The translations under genes were made by a program, and so were the position numbers. The notes beneath the pieces were generated by a model. It did not search any database. It was not told where the DNA came from and saw only the letters and a program-made list of their open reading frames with translations. Positions 1 through 6,088 of a stretch of 44,628 bases of DNA are shown piece after piece. Source of the DNA: Bacteroidota bacterium (GTDB lineage: Bacteria > Bacteroidota > Bacteroidia > Flavobacteriales_F > PHOS-HE28); the NCBI GenBank assembly GCA_014584605.1, contig JACTMO010000041.1, positions 1 to 44,628 of the forward strand. Reading direction: 5' to 3'. Numbering within the stretch: position 1 is the stretch's first letter; each line of letters starts with the position of its first letter.

Positions 1-87
1 AACAAGCTCATCCATCGCGTGTGCGCAGTCATCCGAAAAGGCGAGCCGTACGAGATACGAACACCCCTTGCACATGTCATAGAATAA
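1..87 (+). pseudogene. C-terminal tail of an IS110-type transposase (partial, cut by window edge)
   Basis: The first 28 codons are open in frame 1 and end at TAA 85-87. The peptide begins NKLIHRVCAVIRKGEPYE, which resembles the extreme C-terminus of IS110/IS116/IS902 transposases (NKL-hydrophobic-xxx-A-V-basic pattern just before the stop). Only the tail is visible, so it may be the end of an intact element to the left or a remnant. The opposite strand is also open here, so the call is tentative. Its position next to a restriction-modification pair would fit a mobile segment. Confidence 0.35.
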
Positions 88-204
88 TCGCTCACGCGAA
101 ATGCCTCGGACTGTGAAGAACTTCTCAAGGGCAAGAAAGAATGACCCTTTCCTGTTGCTAAGTTGCTGTCCTGTGTTCTGACGAAAGAACCGTCAACCAA
201 GAAG

Positions 205-1158
205 ATGACAAGTGTTGAGATCTGTGCCGGTGCCGGAGGGCAATCCTTGGGTTTGGAGCGAGCGGGCTTCGACCATGAGGCCTTAGTTGAAATTGATGAC
301 GCCTGCTGCGCGACGTTGCGTTCGAATCGACCCGATTGGAATGTGCTACATGGTGACGTCACTCGCTTTGATGGCCGCCCATATTTTGGAGTGGACCTTC
401 TTGCCGGTGGAGTTCCTTGTCCTCCGTTCTCTGTTGCCGGCGACCAACTCGGTGAGGACGATGAACGCGATCTCTTCCCTCATGCGCTGCGGCTTACTGA
501 GGAAATGAGGCCTCGGGCTGTCATGTTGGAGAACGTGCGTGGCTTCCTCGATCCCGACTTCTCGAGCTATCGCGAGCGGTTATTCGATAGCTTCCGAGCT
601 CTGGGATATCAGCCGGACATCAAGCTCTTCAATGCTTCTGATTTTGGTGTGCCCCAGCTGCGACCGCGTGTTGTGATAGTCGCATTGCAACCGGAAGATG
701 TCGAGCATTTTCGCTGGCCCGAGAAACTTCCTGGAGCAGCCCCTACTGTAGGTGACACCTTAGTGGACCTAATGGCGGAGAACGGTTGGCGGCATGCTGA
801 ACGCTGGTCGGCTGGTGCGCAAGCCATTGCGCCAACTATTGTCGGCGGGTCCAAGAAGCATGGCGGTCCAGACTTGGGTCCATCACGGGCGCGCAAGGCC
901 TGGGCACAACTCGGAGTTGAAGGAGGTACCATTGCTGAATTCGCTCCGGAGCGAGACTTTATTGGCAATCCAAGACTCACGGTTCGCATGGTGGCTCGTG
1001 TACAGGGCTTCCCGGATGACTGGCATTTCACGGGCCGCAAGACAGCAGCCTATCGTCAAGTCGGCAATGCCTTCCCTCCTCCAGTGGCGGAGGCGGTTGG
1101 CCGCAGCATCGCACAGATGTTTGAACTTGCCGCTGTGAGGTCAGTAATGGTCGCGTGA
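205..1158 (+). CDS. DNA (cytosine-5) methyltransferase of a type II R-M system
   Basis: Transfers a methyl group from S-adenosylmethionine to cytosine C5, protecting sites from the adjacent endonuclease. The ordered C5-MTase motifs are all visible: motif I VEICAGAGG near residues 4-12, motif IV GGVPCPPFS near 68-76 with catalytic Cys72, motif VI ENV near 109, motif VIII QLRPR near 151, and motif X RQVGNAF near 284. At 317 residues it is a normal small monospecific enzyme. I chose ATG 205 because it sits just before motif I; a TTG at 163 would add 14 residues that do not look like family sequence. The stop TGA 1156-1158 overlaps the endonuclease ATG by one base, implying coupled translation. 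Base composition is lower in GC than the genes to the right, consistent with acquisition. Confidence 0.93.
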   Translation: MTSVEICAGAGGQSLGLERAGFDHEALVEIDDACCATLRSNRPDWNVLHGDVTRFDGRPYFGVDLLAGGVPCPPFSVAGDQLGEDDERDLFPHALRLTEEMRPRAVMLENVRGFLDPDFSSYRERLFDSFRALGYQPDIKLFNASDFGVPQLRPRVVIVALQPEDVEHFRWPEKLPGAAPTVGDTLVDLMAENGWRHAERWSAGAQAIAPTIVGGSKKHGGPDLGPSRARKAWAQLGVEGGTIAEFAPERDFIGNPRLTVRMVARVQGFPDDWHFTGRKTAAYRQVGNAFPPPVAEAVGRSIAQMFELAAVRSVMVA

Positions 1159-2024
1159 TGGCGAAGAAGGGGGTGCTCTTGACCAACGCTCGACGCGAAT
1201 TCCATGCGGCTCTGCTTGGGTCCGTTCTTACGATTGATAGTAAGAGAGTGCCAAGCAATGCCGACTCGGGGAGTAATCCAAGCATCGCCATTGCGAAGGG
1301 CATCATTGAACGCATTGGCACGCACACGGGCGCCGACCGCATGGCTGCACAGAGCTCAGGGAAACAGTTCGAGGAAATCTGCTGCGCATTCATCGCAAAG
1401 ACATTCAATGCGTTTAGCCATATGCGACCTGGCCGTTGGACGGTCACGAAGGGTGTTGGCGGTGGAAGTAAGGGCATAGCACGATTCGAGCAATACTCTC
1501 ACTTGGATGCCTTGGCAACGTTGGCTTCGAAGACTCCGGAGCTCGCTGCAGCCCTTGGGAGTGACTATCTCATCAAACCAGATGTAGTTATCTATCGTGA
1601 CCCGGAGCCGGATGAAACCTTCAATACACCCGGCACGATGGTTAGCGATAGAGAAGCACTTCACACAGGCCTTCGTTCGCACAACAGCGCGCTCCCAATC
1701 CTTCACGCTAGCATTAGTTGTAAGTGGACCATCCGGAGTGACCGATCCCAGAACGCGCGCTCAGAGGGATTGAATTTGGTACGTAATCGCAAGGGCAGAT
1801 TGCCTCATATCACCGTCATTACAGGTGAACCAACACCGAACCGTATTGCCTCCATCGCACTAGGAACTGGTGACATCGACCACGTATACCACTTCGCTCT
1901 ATATGAGCTATTGGATACTGTGAAGGCTCTTGGCATGAGCGAGCATGAGGACTCCATCAATACTATGATCCAAGGCAAGCGACTCCGTGATATTTCGGAC
2001 TTGCCGCTTGATCTGATAGTGTGA
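1158..2024 (+). CDS. NgoMIV-like type II restriction endonuclease
   Basis: A 288-residue protein paired with the methyltransferase. It shows the active-site layout of the NgoMIV/Cfr10I branch: PD with Asp142, then SCK with Ser187 and Lys189, then Glu203. Asp-to-Lys spacing (47) and Lys-to-Glu spacing (14) match what I recall for NgoMIV (D140, K187, E201). The segment RSDR just after the lysine (Arg193, Asp195, Arg196) corresponds to the NgoMIV residues that read the central CCGG. From family knowledge NgoMIV cuts GCCGGC; that this enzyme has the same specificity is inference. The ATG at 1158 overlaps the upstream TGA; a GTG at 1155 is also in frame. Confidence 0.85.
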   Translation: MAKKGVLLTNARREFHAALLGSVLTIDSKRVPSNADSGSNPSIAIAKGIIERIGTHTGADRMAAQSSGKQFEEICCAFIAKTFNAFSHMRPGRWTVTKGVGGGSKGIARFEQYSHLDALATLASKTPELAAALGSDYLIKPDVVIYRDPEPDETFNTPGTMVSDREALHTGLRSHNSALPILHASISCKWTIRSDRSQNARSEGLNLVRNRKGRLPHITVITGEPTPNRIASIALGTGDIDHVYHFALYELLDTVKALGMSEHEDSINTMIQGKRLRDISDLPLDLIV

Positions 2025-2102
2025 GCGTGCCATTGCCTGCTTGTGGTGGTGTGTGATTCAATATTACCTCGCGCAGTCTTCAACGCTGATTCGCGACAAT
2101 CC

Positions 2103-2164
2103 CCCCTGCCCCCCCTCCTCGTCCACAGCTTCACCATCTCGCTCGGCGGCTACGGCGCGGGCCC
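2103..2164 (+). repeat. RibD/DHFR-like 5' fragment, copy 1 of 3
   Basis: About 60 bases matching copy 3 (2994-3080) almost throughout and copy 2 (2574-2622) over the first part. Translated in frame it reads LPPLLVHSFTISLGGYGAGP, which resembles the N-terminus of dihydrofolate reductase family (RibD C-terminal domain) proteins, whose usual form is SISLDGYGAGPNQSL. The start codon is CTG instead of ATG and the Asp of DGY is Gly, so this copy is not a working gene. It stops right at the 3' end of the next gene (stop codon 2165-2167). No intact DHFR-like gene exists in the window. Confidence 0.6.
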
Positions 2165-2488
2165 TTATTCCCAGTCGCGGTGTTCCGGCTTCATCTCGTC
2201 CTCGACGAAGCGCTCCAATGAATCGAAGACTCTCGTCCACGGTGAGCTAGGGACGGGTTCGCGCTTGCCTGACCACGTTAGATGAACGATCGCCACTCGA
2301 CCGTCGTCCAACGCGAAGAGTACATCGTCACAGTCTTGTCGCCTGCCAATCAGTGTAAGGCTTGCTCCTGAGAGAACGTGACCGACCGGAATTTCTCGCT
2401 GGAACTCGGCCAGCAAGCTGCGCTTTGCTTCTGCGTTGTCCTCGGGATGCCAGGGGACGAGCCATTCGACACTCATCGGTTGGTCCAT
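2165..2488 (-). CDS. small conserved protein of unknown function
   Basis: 107 residues starting MDQPMSVEW and ending KPEHRDWE. It is acidic, soluble, with no signal peptide or membrane segment. Central residues GRRQDCDDVLFAL and the later VAIVHLTWSGK look like a small conserved family found in many bacteria with no known role; I recognise the pattern but cannot name a function. The longer frame reaching upstream overlaps the lipoprotein gene and lacks a convincing start, so I use ATG 2486-2488. The gene lies between copies 1 and 2 of the DHFR-like repeat and so looks like cargo of this patch. Confidence 0.75.
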   Translation of the reverse strand: MDQPMSVEWLVPWHPEDNAEAKRSLLAEFQREIPVGHVLSGASLTLIGRRQDCDDVLFALDDGRVAIVHLTWSGKREPVPSSPWTRVFDSLERFVEDEMKPEHRDWE

Positions 2489-2539
2489 CGTTAGGTGGAT
2501 CGAAATTATCTGGCGCGGGTGAGCGATGCACCAGGCTGA

Positions 2540-2558
2540 GCGAAAGCGCCCAACTTTG
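2540..2558 (+). promoter_or_regulatory. 19-base motif shared with 5117-5135
   Basis: GCGAAAGCGCCCAACTTTG here and GCGAAAGCCCCCAACTTTG at 5117-5135 differ at one base. In both places the motif lies between the 5' end of a minus-strand cargo gene and the start of the second copy of a repeated host-gene fragment. Its end CAACTTTG fits seven of eight positions of the Bacteroidota -7 element TAnnTTTG, so it may be the promoter for the rightward gene (ATG 2577 here, ATG 5143 there). The identity extends beyond a -7 box, so a recombination boundary is another possibility. Confidence 0.4.
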
Positions 2559-2573
2559 ATCCAGCACAACACA

Positions 2574-2622
2574 CCCATGCCCCGCCTCCTCGTCCACAAC
2601 TACTCCATCTCGCTCGTCGTCG
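2574..2622 (+). repeat. RibD/DHFR-like 5' fragment, copy 2 of 3
   Basis: About 49 bases encoding MPRLLVHNYSISLVV, matching copies 1 and 3 to about codon 13 and then breaking off. Unlike the other two copies it keeps an ATG, and it supplies the start and first 13 residues of the lipoprotein gene that follows. The breakpoint lies in a different place from those of copies 1 and 3. Confidence 0.6.
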
Positions 2623-2984
2623 GTGTTTTGGTCTTGTCCTGTTCGTCAGCAGAAGAGAGGCTTGTTGGGGAATGGTCCGGTCGCATGTTCTGCCGATGCC
2701 AGGGTCAGACCATGATCGATGACGGGTTTCAGGGCACAACACATTTCCAGTTCGGCGCGAACGGTGTTGTTCAGACCTGGATGGATCCCAAAGAGGAGGG
2801 CGCGTGGTCGAAGGACGGTGTGTATCAAGTTAATGGCGATACGCTCCGGGTGAGACATGAGACGGCGAGTGATTGGACCAGCGCAAGGATCGTATCCATG
2901 TCGGCTGATTCCATGATCCTTGAGGAGACCCCTGAGAGGGGATGTGAATGCACCACCCGTTTGTATCGTGAACCGGAACGTTGA
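2577..2984 (+). CDS. small lipoprotein with lipocalin-like size, chimeric N-terminus
   Basis: 135 residues. The N-terminus MPRLLVHNYSISLVVGVLVLSC is a lipoprotein signal with a lipobox ending at Cys22 (VLSC), so the product is probably anchored in the outer or inner membrane. The mature part contains GEWSGRMFCRC, a GVYQVNGDTL strand and ERGCECTTRLY; it is beta-rich and resembles small lipocalin-like lipoproteins, but I do not recognise a specific family. The first 13 codons are the repeated DHFR-like fragment (copy 2), so the signal peptide appears to have been built from another gene's 5' end fused to a hydrophobic stretch. I chose ATG 2577; an earlier ATG at 2526 would bury the signal peptide. 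Confidence 0.65.
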   Translation: MPRLLVHNYSISLVVGVLVLSCSSAEERLVGEWSGRMFCRCQGQTMIDDGFQGTTHFQFGANGVVQTWMDPKEEGAWSKDGVYQVNGDTLRVRHETASDWTSARIVSMSADSMILEETPERGCECTTRLYREPER

Positions 2985-2993
2985 TCCACTATG

Positions 2994-3080
2994 TCCCCAT
3001 GCCCCGCCTCCTCGTCCACAGCAACCATCTCGCTCGGCGGCTACGGCGCGGAGCCTGATCGATCGTTGGGGACCCCGCTC
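2994..3080 (+). repeat. RibD/DHFR-like 5' fragment, copy 3 of 3 (frameshifted)
   Basis: Matches copy 1 over about 60 bases and continues further, encoding in broken frame SLGGYGAEPDRSLGTPL, comparable to the family's DGYGAGPNQSLENPL. Two bases are missing after the HS codons, so the ATG at 3000 leads to a stop within 20 codons. It ends at the 3' end of the Fic gene (stop 3083-3085). With copies 1 and 2 it brackets two small genes. Confidence 0.55.
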
Positions 3081-3082
3081 GA

Positions 3083-4213
3083 TCACTCGAACACCTTGAA
3101 GTACTCATCGAACACGTACATGCGCCCCCACTTGTTGCCGGTGATCTCGCGCAGGATGCCGATGCGCTCGAAGCCCTCCAGCAGCTTGTAGGCCGAGGCA
3201 GGTGTTTGATCCACGGCTTCGGCGACCGAGGTGGCCCACACCACCGGCTGTTGGAAGAGGAAGTCGAGCAAGCGAGGCGCGGCGGTGGTGCGTCGTCCGA
3301 TACGAGGAATACGCTCTTCCAGGCACTCCTTCTTCAAGCGCAGGATCTCGCGCAGGCCGTTCGTGGCCTTGTCTGCCGTTTCCACCACACCCACCAGGAA
3401 GAAACGGAACCACTGGTCGATGTCGTTGTGGGTACGCACGCGCATGAGGTTATCGTAGTAGGCGCTGCGGTTGCGCTCGAAGAAGTCGGAGAGATAGAGC
3501 ACGGGTTCCTTCAACACGCCGGCATGCATGAAGTAGAGTGTGATCATCAATCGCCCGATCCGTCCATTGCCATCGAGGAAGGGGTGGATCGTTTCGAACT
3601 GGTAATGCGCGAGCGCGGCCTTGAGCACATGCGGTAGTTGTGTGTCCCTGCTGTGCAGGAATTTCTCGAGGTCGCCCATCAAAGGGTTCACGTCCTCCCA
3701 TACCGGCGGGATGAACCTGGCATCCGCGAGGCCTGCGCCACCGATCCAGTTCTGGCTCCGTCTGAACTCGCCCGGCATCTTGTGCTCACCGCGCACACCT
3801 TTGAGCAGCATGCCATGTGCCTCACGAAGCAATCGTGAGGACAAGGGAAGCTTCGACATGTGCGCGAGGCTCTTCTGCATAGCCTCGATGTAGTTGTTCA
3901 CTTCGCGGCGATCATTGCGGCGCTCGGGATCCACGGCGCGAGCATCCATGAAGACCTCCTGGATGTTGGTGTTCGTGCCCTCGATCTTGCTGCTTACCGT
4001 TGCCTCCTTCACTACGTGCAAGCGGATGAAGTGCTGGATGTTCGGCACCAGCTCACCGAAGGCTCCCAAGGCCCCCAGCTTGAGGTTGGCCTGTTCGACC
4101 AGGCCCTGGAGCTTGGGGTCGTCCAGCCGGTAGGCCCGGTTGATGCGTTCGGGCATGAAGGCGCTGTACCCTTGGGGGACCTTGGTGGGCCATCCTGCTC
4201 TAAAGTCCTTCAT
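3083..4213 (-). CDS. Fic family protein (AMP-transferase-type) with C-terminal winged helix
   Basis: 376 residues. Fic enzymes transfer AMP or another nucleotide moiety from a substrate to target hydroxyls. The core motif HPFLDGNGRIGR lies near residues 210-221, with catalytic His, metal-binding Asp and phosphate-binding Arg present. An N-terminal inhibitory helix motif SSKIEG near 74-79 is intact, so the enzyme should be self-restrained through its own glutamate (class II). An N-terminal Fic_N-like helical region precedes it, and the last 70 residues look like a winged helix (SVAEAVDQTPASAYKLL), common in DNA-contacting Fic proteins. ATG 4211-4213 is preferred; the upstream 50 codons are promoter sequence. 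It stands alone, with no obvious antitoxin partner. Confidence 0.92.
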   Translation of the reverse strand: MKDFRAGWPTKVPQGYSAFMPERINRAYRLDDPKLQGLVEQANLKLGALGAFGELVPNIQHFIRLHVVKEATVSSKIEGTNTNIQEVFMDARAVDPERRNDRREVNNYIEAMQKSLAHMSKLPLSSRLLREAHGMLLKGVRGEHKMPGEFRRSQNWIGGAGLADARFIPPVWEDVNPLMGDLEKFLHSRDTQLPHVLKAALAHYQFETIHPFLDGNGRIGRLMITLYFMHAGVLKEPVLYLSDFFERNRSAYYDNLMRVRTHNDIDQWFRFFLVGVVETADKATNGLREILRLKKECLEERIPRIGRRTTAAPRLLDFLFQQPVVWATSVAEAVDQTPASAYKLLEGFERIGILREITGNKWGRMYVFDEYFKVFE

Positions 4214-4268
4214 AGTCAGGGTCTTGCGGAAAGTTGAAAAGGGATCACCGCATTTCAAATAAACGCCA

Positions 4269-4300
4269 CGAAAGTATAAAAGACTATGCCGCTTTTCAAA
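4269..4300 (-). promoter_or_regulatory. putative Bacteroidota promoter of the Fic gene
   Basis: On the minus strand TTTG (4297-4300) is followed after 20 bases by TACTTTCG (4269-4276). This fits the Bacteroidota -33 TTTG and -7 TAnnTTTG layout with one mismatch. It lies 55 bases upstream of the Fic ATG in an AT-rich gap that contrasts with the surrounding DNA. Confidence 0.45.
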
Positions 4301-4343
4301 TCTCACTGAGGTGAGGACATTGGCACCGCTCAACGTTGAGGCC

Positions 4344-4586
4344 ATGAAACCCTCCGCCAACAACGAACGTGTCTTCGCGATGTCCTTCGCGAGCGTCTAC
4401 CCACACTACGTGAACAAGGTGGTGGGCAAGGGCCGCACGAAGGAGGAACTGCACACCGTGATCCACTGGCTCACGGGCTACGATGAGCAAGCGCTGTATA
4501 AGGTGATCGCCGACAAGACCATCTTGCGCTTTAGCGCCCTGAAGTTTCCGGAAAAGCCTGGCAATGGAGCCGTTACTGAGCAATAG
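4344..4586 (+). pseudogene. DUF2200 gene, 5' fragment fused to unrelated tail
   Basis: The first 59 codons (4344-4520) match the intact DUF2200 gene at 5143-5319 with about 15 differences in 177 bases. After the shared ADKT the frame leaves the family and runs 21 unrelated residues (ILRFSALKFPEKPG...) to a stop. About half the domain is missing, so the product is probably non-functional. With the intact copy it brackets the HicAB module. It could still be translated, because the 5' end is intact. Confidence 0.75.
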
Positions 4587-4592
4587 AGACGC

Positions 4593-4832
4593 TCAGAAGA
4601 GAAGGGTCAGGAGATCCTCACGTGTCATTTGGTGATGTGCGGCGACATCGCTGAGGATCCCCGACAACGTTCCGACCTTGATCGGCCGGTGGTCCGGGAC
4701 CGTGATATGGTGCGTTCCGTTCTTTGAAGTCGTCAGGCGAATGTGACTTCCGCTCTGCCGGGTAACAGCGTATCCGAGCTTGCCCAGCGCCTTGATAAGA
4801 TCCCTGCCCGTAAGGTCGCGCGGGACCCTCAT
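4593..4832 (-). CDS. hicA: HicA-type mRNA interferase toxin
   Basis: 79 residues with a double-stranded-RNA-binding-like fold. It shows the family signature: DLIKALGKLGY near the N-terminus, then QSGSHIRL with the catalytic His of GSH, then HHITVPDH and KVGTLSGIL. HicA toxins cut mRNA until neutralised by HicB. The ATG overlaps the stop of the upstream antitoxin by four bases (ATGA), so the two are translationally coupled in the order antitoxin then toxin. The pair is bracketed by DUF2200 copies. Confidence 0.9.
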   Translation of the reverse strand: MRVPRDLTGRDLIKALGKLGYAVTRQSGSHIRLTTSKNGTHHITVPDHRPIKVGTLSGILSDVAAHHQMTREDLLTLLF

Positions 4833-5035
4833 GCCGCGATCACGATCTCCTTCACCATGTGCAGGCGGATCACCTTGGGCATCTGGTCGGCTTCGAAATG
4901 CGCGGCCACGGCATCCTTCACATTCGCCTTCAATTGCTCAAGGTCATCGCCGTCGGTGAAGATGGAATGGTCCAACGCACGGGCCTCATAGCCACCCTCG
5001 GGCGACTCTTCCACCACGAAGATGATCTCCTTCAT
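4829..5035 (-). CDS. hicB: HicB-like antitoxin (short form)
   Basis: 68 residues beginning MKEIIFVVEESPEGGYEAR, the typical start of the degenerate RNase-H-like HicB fold, followed by GDDLEQLKANVKDAVAAHF. It lacks the C-terminal DNA-binding domain of long HicB proteins, so autoregulation would need another route. ATG 5033-5035 is chosen over the longer frame because the family begins here. A TAACTTCG sequence (5041-5048, minus strand) is a possible -7 element directly upstream. It forms an operon with hicA. Confidence 0.85.
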   Translation of the reverse strand: MKEIIFVVEESPEGGYEARALDHSIFTDGDDLEQLKANVKDAVAAHFEADQMPKVIRLHMVKEIVIAA

Positions 5036-5116
5036 GCCCACGAAGTTAGGCGATCGCGATCGGAGGCCGCAATTCGCGACCACCTTGCACGGCTGATCCG
5101 GGCACACTGTCCATTC

Positions 5117-5135
5117 GCGAAAGCCCCCAACTTTG
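5117..5135 (+). promoter_or_regulatory. 19-base motif shared with 2540-2558
   Basis: Second copy of the motif described at 2540-2558, differing at one base, eight bases upstream of the DUF2200 ATG. As there, it separates a minus-strand cargo (HicBA) from the second host-gene copy. Confidence 0.4.
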
Positions 5136-5142
5136 TCAGACC

Positions 5143-5505
5143 ATGAAACCCTCCGCCAACAACGAACGTGTCTTCGCGATGTCCTTCGCGAGTGTGTACC
5201 CGCACTACGTGAACAAGGTGGTGGGCAAGGGCCGCACGGTGCAGGAGCTGCACACCGTGATCCACTGGCTCACGGGCTACGATGAGCAGGCGCTGAGGCA
5301 AGTCATAGCCGACAAGACCGACTTCCGCACCTTCTTCGCCGAAGCCCCTCGCCTGAACCCGAACGTCTCGATGATCACTGGCGTGATCTGCGGTTACCGC
5401 GTGGAGGACATCGAGGATCCGCTGATGCAGAAGCTCCGTTATTTGGACAAGCTGGTGGATGAGCTGGCGAAGGGTAGAGCGATGGAGAAGATCCTGAGGA
5501 AATGA
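5143..5505 (+). CDS. DUF2200 family protein (intact copy)
   Basis: 120 residues, full length for this small bacterial family of unknown function. It starts MKPSANNERVFAMSFASVYP and ends AMEKILRK; the conserved HWLTGYDEQAL and YRVEDIEDPLMQ segments are present. Soluble, no signal peptide. This is the only complete copy; a 5' fragment lies at 4344-4520 and a 3' fragment at 6027-6088. Its stop overlaps the start of the next gene as ATGA (5502-5505). Confidence 0.88.
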   Translation: MKPSANNERVFAMSFASVYPHYVNKVVGKGRTVQELHTVIHWLTGYDEQALRQVIADKTDFRTFFAEAPRLNPNVSMITGVICGYRVEDIEDPLMQKLRYLDKLVDELAKGRAMEKILRK

Positions 5506-6017
5506 ACCCTCGTAACGTCATCGACATCGCAGAAGGGCGTACGAACGACTTCCTCATTCATGGCCTGTTCGTGCTGATCGCTGGAGGTGTTCTGTTTCTT
5601 GTGCATTGGGGGCTGATGGCGATAATGGTGGCATTGGCGATCGCTCTATTCCTATTGAGTTCGGGCATCGAGGTCGACATCGCTAACAAGAGAGCGCGTG
5701 TTTACAAAGCACTAGGGAAGTTTCATTTCGGCACGTGGATCGGGATGGATCGGTATAACAGCATCTCGATACGCTATGTAAACGAGTCGCAAGTAATGAG
5801 CAATCGCGGCGTCGAAACCAATGTCCGTGTGCGCACCTATGACCTTTACTGCCATGACCAGCTGGGCAATTCGTTGCTTTTCCACGACTTCACGGACTAC
5901 GGGAACGCACGTAGATGCGCTGACACGATGGTAACCCACTGGTCATTGGCTCTAACTGATGAAATACAGGAACGCCGACAACGATCTCAGGCGATTAGAT
6001 TGACGCGAAGACGATGA
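5502..6017 (+). CDS. membrane protein with two N-terminal helices and a PH-like domain
   Basis: 171 residues. Two hydrophobic stretches near residues 18-52 (FLIHGLFVLIAGGVLFLVHW and the following MAIMVALAIALFLL) form a helical hairpin. The following soluble part (VDIANKRARVYKALGKFHFG...YNSISIRYVNES) looks like the bacterial PH-like domain commonly seen after such hairpins. No enzymatic motif. The ATG overlaps the DUF2200 stop (ATGA), and a copied DUF2200 3' end follows the gene, so it appears to be inserted exactly between that gene and the next. Function unknown. Confidence 0.7.
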   Translation: MNPRNVIDIAEGRTNDFLIHGLFVLIAGGVLFLVHWGLMAIMVALAIALFLLSSGIEVDIANKRARVYKALGKFHFGTWIGMDRYNSISIRYVNESQVMSNRGVETNVRVRTYDLYCHDQLGNSLLFHDFTDYGNARRCADTMVTHWSLALTDEIQERRQRSQAIRLTRRR

Positions 6018-6026
6018 ACAGATACA

Positions 6027-6088
6027 TGGACAAGCTGGTGGATGAACTGGCGAAGGGAAAAGCAATGGAGAAGATCCTGAGGAAATGA
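6027..6088 (+). repeat. DUF2200 3' fragment (62-base direct repeat)
   Basis: Positions 6027-6088 match 5444-5505 at 58 of 62 bases and encode MDKLVDELAKGKAMEKILRK and stop. The stop overlaps the next ATG as ATGA, exactly as in the intact copy. The pair brackets the membrane protein gene 5502-6017. Confidence 0.8.

Noticed and set aside
1..196. Minus-strand open frame reading FTVRGISRERLFYDMCKGCSY and onward
   Set aside because: Protein-like but without a start codon or recognisable family; the plus-strand transposase-like reading is equally short. Neither is secure, and only the latter is listed.
2490..5131. Integron attC-like heptamers (GTTAGGT at 2489-2495, GCCCAAC near 2548, GTTAGGC near 5045, CCCCAAC near 5125)
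   Set aside because: They occur in the order GTT...AAC, opposite to an attC site, without an inner palindrome, and no integrase is present. The cargo is not arranged as integron cassettes.
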